Assembly (NCBI GenBank): GCA_903835145.1
Contig: CAILMA010000338.1
Span: forward strand, 1 to 19,057
DNA from: an uncultured Bacteroidota bacterium
Lineage (GTDB): Bacteria; Bacteroidota; Bacteroidia; Chitinophagales; Chitinophagaceae
DNA length: 19,057 nucleotides
Direction: 5' to 3'
The notes beneath the pieces are model-generated. The model was not told the origin of the DNA. It saw only the letters and a program-made list of their open reading frames with translations, and did no database searches. A program made the translations under genes and the position numbers. How positions within the stretch are numbered: the stretch's first letter is position 1; each line of letters begins with the position of its first letter. This document shows positions 16,501 through 19,057 of the stretch, piece by piece.

Positions 16501-16645
16501 TATGCCGCTGGCACTGGGTATTGGTACCGGTGCCCAACTGCACCAGCCACTGGCCATCGCAGTAATAGGTGGCTTTGTCGTTGCGCTGCCGCTATTGCTC
16601 GTTGTGCTGCCAAGTATGATAAAGGTAGTGTGGAGGGGAAGATAG
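13589..16645 (+). CDS. RND-family efflux pump inner membrane subunit
   Basis: The 1018-residue protein has the full RND layout. TM1 is at about 11-28, the first porter region runs to about 325, and TM2-TM6 span about 330-480. TM7 is at about 515-530, followed by a second porter domain that opens FLPEMDEGSIVLDYSSPPGTS, and TM8-TM12 run from about 850 to 1010. The proton-relay pair D397/D398 is present in TM4 (GLIIDDAIVVVEQ). In TM10 the position that aligns by eye with Lys940 of AcrB is Glu927 (IIGENAIF). The substrate class is unclear because the porter pattern could fit either HAE or heavy-metal-type RND pumps. The start fits the usual KSPFAVLLTLTILGG opening. It is the last gene of the efflux operon and uses proton flow to drive export across both membranes with its partners. 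Confidence 0.93.
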   Translation: MKNFFTAYKSPFAVLLTLTILGGMFAYSKMQTALFPDITFPKIKIIADAGQQPVNKMMVTVTKPLENTVKQVQGLHNIRSTTSRGSCEISAFMEWDADIDLSKQRIESKINEIKNVLPPDIQINVEKMNPSILPVMGYTLESNNRSPIELRQLATYTIKPYLSQARGVSEIRIIGGKQKEYWLILDPQKMALLAMTPDSVSGALAQTNFVRSNGYISDYRYMYLTVTDATVHTIDDLGNVVIHNDGKRIITLKDIAEIKVREATEYIKINANGKEGLLVAVLKQPNANLIDVSEETEKRIAGLKKLLPADVTIKPYYIQADFVNDSIKSVTDSLWIGMALAIIVAVIFLRSVKASATILITIPVTLCLTLIVIYCCGYTFNIMTLGAIAAAIGLIIDDAIVVVEQIFRTHEEHPGEPAPVLVQKAIKFLFPAMVGSSVSTIVIFLPFALMSGVAGAYFKVLTNTMIITLSCSFVVTWIGLPVVYLLLSKRTLSTKNADVIGEADGGAISQPEHEVKRQKWVAYVIKRPVVSFAIVGILVAATVIILPKLTTGFLPEMDEGSIVLDYSSPPGTSLEETDRMMREVEKLIVKQPEVEAYSRRTGTQMGFFITEPNRGDYLIQLRKNREKTTEEVISSLRKKIEGSQPALRVDFGQVIGDMLGDLMTAVQPVEVKIYGDDKAVLQQLSRDAADIITSVKGTADVFNGIVIAGPSIRVVPNYALLAQFGISPANLQYQLQNALEGNVAGSILEKEQLTTVRTVYAGNRQMSAADLERMQIFLPGGKLIPIKNLATVVIDSGDAEIQRENLQSMGSVTARLENRDLGSVIADIQSGINKKLVLPPGYHVEYGGSYAEQKQSFTELLLILFTSSLLVFITILFLFRDFRVALLVILLAVLGISGSYIGLFLTHTALNVGSYTGLIMIVGIIGENAIFTFLQFKDALRTMSVDDAIIYSISTRLRPKLMTALGAIIALMPLALGIGTGAQLHQPLAIAVIGGFVVALPLLLVVLPSMIKVVWRGR

Positions 16646-16732
16646 TAGTTCGTAATAATAATTCAAAAGTAAAACGGATATAGGAATTTCAGGATGCGGA
16701 GCACCTTTTCTAAACGTTCTTTATTCTTTATG

Positions 16733-16750
16733 CGAAATGCGTTAATTTCG
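16733..16750. promoter_or_regulatory. Short dyad upstream of the TIR operon
   Basis: The arms CGAAAT (16733-16738) and ATTTCG (16745-16750) are perfect inverted copies separated by six bases, inside the 154-base spacer before the TIR start. This could be an operator or a chance palindrome in AT-rich DNA. No exact TAnnTTTG box was found in this spacer; the closest, TAATTTCG at 16743-16750, has one mismatch. Confidence 0.2.
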
Positions 16751-16799
16751 TCATTCTGTTGTTTTCTGCGTGTATCTTCAAATCTTGTTGGGCGTTTTT

Positions 16800-17411
16800 A
16801 TGGCATATAAATACGATGTTTTTTTAAGTTATAACCTCAAATTTCCACACGGGAACTGGGTAAATGAATTATTCCTGCCTTTTTTCAAACCACATCTTGA
16901 AGACGCCTTGAATATAAAAGATGTAAAAATATTCAAAGACACAGAAGAAATTTTGAACGGACAGCTTTGGGATAAGAAAATAGAAGATGCATTAATTCAT
17001 TCGCGCATTATGGTTTCCATTTGTTCTCCAGCCTATTTTAATTCAGAATGGTGTAAACGCGAATTTGCTATAATGGATTATCGACAGAGGAGGTGTGGGT
17101 ACATGTCCAAGGAAAACCAAAACGGAATTATCTTGCCAATAAAGGTTTCAGATGGCGAGCATTTTTCTGAACACGTTAACACTTTTCAAATTGAGTCGTT
17201 TAATGACTTTTTTCGTCTCGAAATTAAGGGTACCAAATTGTATGTTGATTTGCAAGAGAAAATTTTAAGGTGGATGAAAAGTGTAGTTCATGCCTATAAT
17301 AATGCTCCGGCGTGGGATGAAGACTGGAAAAAGCCTGAGTGGATTTCTGAAGCTTTGCTTTCAGTTAACAGTTTAGTTAGCTCACCCTCTAAAATTCCCC
17401 CGACGTTATGA
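16800..17411 (+). CDS. TIR-domain protein, putative NAD-cleaving effector
   Basis: The 203-residue protein has an N-terminal TIR domain at about residues 3-150. It opens YDVFLSYN, and the helix with GNWVNELFLPFF follows. The strand VKIFKDTEEILNGQLWDKKI comes next, then the BB-loop to strand D region SRIMVSICSPAYFNSEWCKREF. In that last block W84, C85 and E88 match the SxWCxxE motif, whose Glu is the catalytic residue of TIR NADases such as SARM1. No signal peptide or membrane segment is seen. The C-terminal 50 residues (WMKSVVHAYNNAPAWDEDWK...) are unassigned. The start at ATG 16800 gives the typical YDVF opening; a GTG at 16770 would add ten hydrophobic residues with little meaning. Its stop overlaps the ATPase start (ATGA), so the two proteins are probably made together. 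AT-rich relative to the RND gene. Confidence 0.88.
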   Translation: MAYKYDVFLSYNLKFPHGNWVNELFLPFFKPHLEDALNIKDVKIFKDTEEILNGQLWDKKIEDALIHSRIMVSICSPAYFNSEWCKREFAIMDYRQRRCGYMSKENQNGIILPIKVSDGEHFSEHVNTFQIESFNDFFRLEIKGTKLYVDLQEKILRWMKSVVHAYNNAPAWDEDWKKPEWISEALLSVNSLVSSPSKIPPTL

Positions 17412-18928
17412 GCGAAATTATAACTTTTTATTCTTATAAAGGCGGTGTTGGTCGCACTATGGCGCTTGCGAATGTTTCCGTTGTGCTGGCTAAGTGGGGG
17501 CACAAAGTGTTGGTAGTTGATTGGGATCTTGAAGCACCCGGATTAGAGCATTTTTATAAAGACTATGTTGATGTTAATCTTGTTCAAACAAAAACAGGTG
17601 TCGTTGACTTACTAATCGATGGAACCCAAGTTGGTTGGCAGGATTGTATAGTCGAGATTGAAATCGGTTCTGGCGATTCGCCGATTCAGTTTATTTCATC
17701 AGGAAAAAGGGATGATGAATACTTTAAACGAGTACGCAGTTTCGATGTTGATGAGTTTTATAAGAATGATGGAGGATTGTTGATTGAAAAATGGCGAGAC
17801 GAGTGGCTCGCACAATATGACTACATACTAATTGACAGCAGGACTGGTATTACTGAAATAGGTGGAATTTGCACAATTCAACTACCGGACACAGTCGTAA
17901 TGTTGTTTACTGCGACCAATCATGGTTTTGATGGAGTTTTGGACATTATCAAACGCGCGGGCAATGCACAGCAAAAGTTACCTTACGATCGGCAGAAATT
18001 GATTTTTTTGCCCATCCCATCCAAATTTGACGCAAACACCGAGTTTAAATTATCGCAGCAATGGTTAGAGAAGTTTGCAAGTGAATTGGAGCCTACTTAT
18101 AATGACTGGCTGCCCACGTCAGTGAATAGGAAGGATTTTCTCGAACTTACAAAAATACCATACATACCCTATTTCAGTTTCGGTGAAAAGTTACCGGTGA
18201 TAGAGCAGGGTGTTAAGGACCCTTCTGGACTTGGCTATGCCTATGAGAGCATTGCAGTGTTAATTGCCAATCACTTGGTAGATGTTGAAATGCTTGCCAA
18301 TAACCGGGATTATTATGTGGCCAAAGTAAATAGGTTTTATGTTGCTGACATCGAATCCAGAAAAAATGGAAACGGTGTTGATATCGATAAGAAATTGCGC
18401 ATTCTCAGACAGAAGTTGAACATCAATGAAGAGATCATAAAGGTAAAAAAGGATAAAAAAGTGATGCTGGAATGTTTGAAAGATAACATTGCACCTTTTA
18501 TCGAAATTGTTTTAAGTAAAGTTGGCGAACTTAACAATCTTTTTAAAAACACTGATGCATCAATTTCAGTTTATTATACAGATTTTGTATTTGAGATGGA
18601 AGATAAAAGCTATAGTAAGCGATTTGCCTCAATGGGCCATTTTATCGAATGGATCGATGACCGAATGGACAAAAGCAACTCTTTCGAATTAGAATCCTTG
18701 CAGTATTTTCTTTCATTTTCGGGCCTGAGAAATACAACTGAAGTAGTTAGCATCTCTATGGTCATAAGAATTGATTTCCATGACAATTCCTATGAATTAA
18801 AGTCTTCTGGATTTGAATTTACCGTTGATAAACTCTACCATGAAGTAATAACTGTCGAAGAGGGAAGTGAAATAGCAAATTCGATAATGTTGTCGATTTT
18901 GAGCAAAATAGAAGGAATGGTAGAGTAA
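17408..18928 (+). CDS. KGGVGR-variant ParA/MinD-like ATPase with unknown C-terminal region
   Basis: The 506-residue protein starts with a deviant Walker A at 11-17, KGGVGRT. The MinD/ParA strand follows (VLVVDWDLEAPGLEHF, D38 and D40), and then YDYILIDSRTGITEIGG (D143), the switch region. This N-terminal NTPase reaches about residue 290. Its signature lysine is K11, but the second, canonical Walker lysine is Arg at 16. The rest (about 290-506) is unfamiliar. It holds a helical charged part at 310-370 with repeated Lys and Glu, then a mixed alpha/beta domain containing YYTDFVFEMEDKSYSKRF and FHDNSYELKSSGFEF. No DNA-binding or membrane motif is seen. Coupling to the TIR gene suggests it senses a trigger and switches the TIR protein on or off; this is inference. 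I recall KGGVGR as a genome-annotation family label, function unknown to me. Confidence 0.85.
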   Translation: MSEIITFYSYKGGVGRTMALANVSVVLAKWGHKVLVVDWDLEAPGLEHFYKDYVDVNLVQTKTGVVDLLIDGTQVGWQDCIVEIEIGSGDSPIQFISSGKRDDEYFKRVRSFDVDEFYKNDGGLLIEKWRDEWLAQYDYILIDSRTGITEIGGICTIQLPDTVVMLFTATNHGFDGVLDIIKRAGNAQQKLPYDRQKLIFLPIPSKFDANTEFKLSQQWLEKFASELEPTYNDWLPTSVNRKDFLELTKIPYIPYFSFGEKLPVIEQGVKDPSGLGYAYESIAVLIANHLVDVEMLANNRDYYVAKVNRFYVADIESRKNGNGVDIDKKLRILRQKLNINEEIIKVKKDKKVMLECLKDNIAPFIEIVLSKVGELNNLFKNTDASISVYYTDFVFEMEDKSYSKRFASMGHFIEWIDDRMDKSNSFELESLQYFLSFSGLRNTTEVVSISMVIRIDFHDNSYELKSSGFEFTVDKLYHEVITVEEGSEIANSIMLSILSKIEGMVE

Positions 18929-19003
18929 ATGTTATAATTTCCCGTTCAGTGAATTCAAATAAAATGGTAATTGCCCCAAGAATTTTCAACATTATCATGC
19001 TTT
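18929..19003. other. Short convergent spacer, no gene seen
   Basis: These bases follow the TIR operon and precede the stop of the truncated minus-strand gene. No strong hairpin with a T tract or other site was recognised. Confidence 0.4.
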
Positions 19004-19057
19004 TCAACCAGCCTCACCATTCATCAGCCTTTCCAGGTTGCTGAGTTTATCGAGCCA
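19004..19057 (-). CDS. 3' end of a minus-strand gene, truncated by the window
   Basis: Reading from the right edge on the minus strand gives 17 codons ending in a stop at 19004-19006. The peptide begins WLDKLSNLERL and ends MNGEAG. This leucine-heptad-like ending is coherent for a helical C-terminus but is too short to assign. It faces the TIR operon tail to tail. Confidence 0.4.
   Translation of the reverse strand, partial: WLDKLSNLERLMNGEAG

Noticed and set aside
1..19057. CRISPR array, tRNA, rRNA, transposase or attachment-site repeats
   Set aside because: None was seen when scanning by eye. In particular no direct repeats were noticed flanking the AT-rich pairs, though a dot-plot would be more sensitive.

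Overview
The window looks like a chromosomal segment of a member of the Bacteroidota, probably the Chitinophagaceae or a close relative. Several signs point there: most starts lack a clear Shine-Dalgarno, TAnnTTTG-type -7 boxes precede several genes, exported proteins end their signal peptides in an 'A|Q'-like manner, and a PstS-like lipoprotein sits beside a TPR protein. The taxonomic placement is inference. No rRNA, tRNA, CRISPR array or insertion sequence was seen.

Layout. (1) 108-752 (+): a SAM-dependent methyltransferase, convergent with (2) a minus-strand run from 6986 down to 766. In transcription order this run holds rmuC, a VOC/glyoxalase-like gene, an AAA_21 ATPase, a DUF4276 (TOPRIM-like) gene, a RimJ/RimL-type acetyltransferase and a GT-C-like polytopic membrane protein. 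The ATPase and DUF4276 genes overlap by ATGA and are AT-rich, and they form a plausible OLD/PARIS/AbiL-like defence module set among housekeeping genes. (3) 7174-7551 (+): a small exported Spy/CpxP-like protein with a strong intrinsic terminator. (4) 10618 down to 7677 (-): a small two-helix membrane protein, a PstS-like lipoprotein and an exported TPR protein. (5) 10788-16645 (+): a tripartite efflux operon made of a TolC-type outer membrane protein, a clan AA retropepsin-like protease, a lipoprotein adaptor with almost no hairpin and an RND pump. (6) 16800-18928 (+): an AT-rich two-gene operon encoding a TIR-domain protein and a KGGVGR-variant ParA/MinD-like ATPase with an unrecognised C-terminal region, again coupled by ATGA. 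(7) The last bases carry the 3' end of a minus-strand gene.

The best candidate for a little-described system is the TIR plus KGGVGR-ATPase operon. The TIR protein keeps the glutamate expected of an NAD-cleaving effector, and its partner would be the sensor or switch. The ATPase plus DUF4276 pair is a second candidate immune module. The efflux operon is unusual because it carries an aspartic protease gene, a hairpin-poor adaptor, and a pump with Glu at the apparent position of the TM10 Lys of AcrB. All functional statements come from reading motifs by eye; no database search was run.
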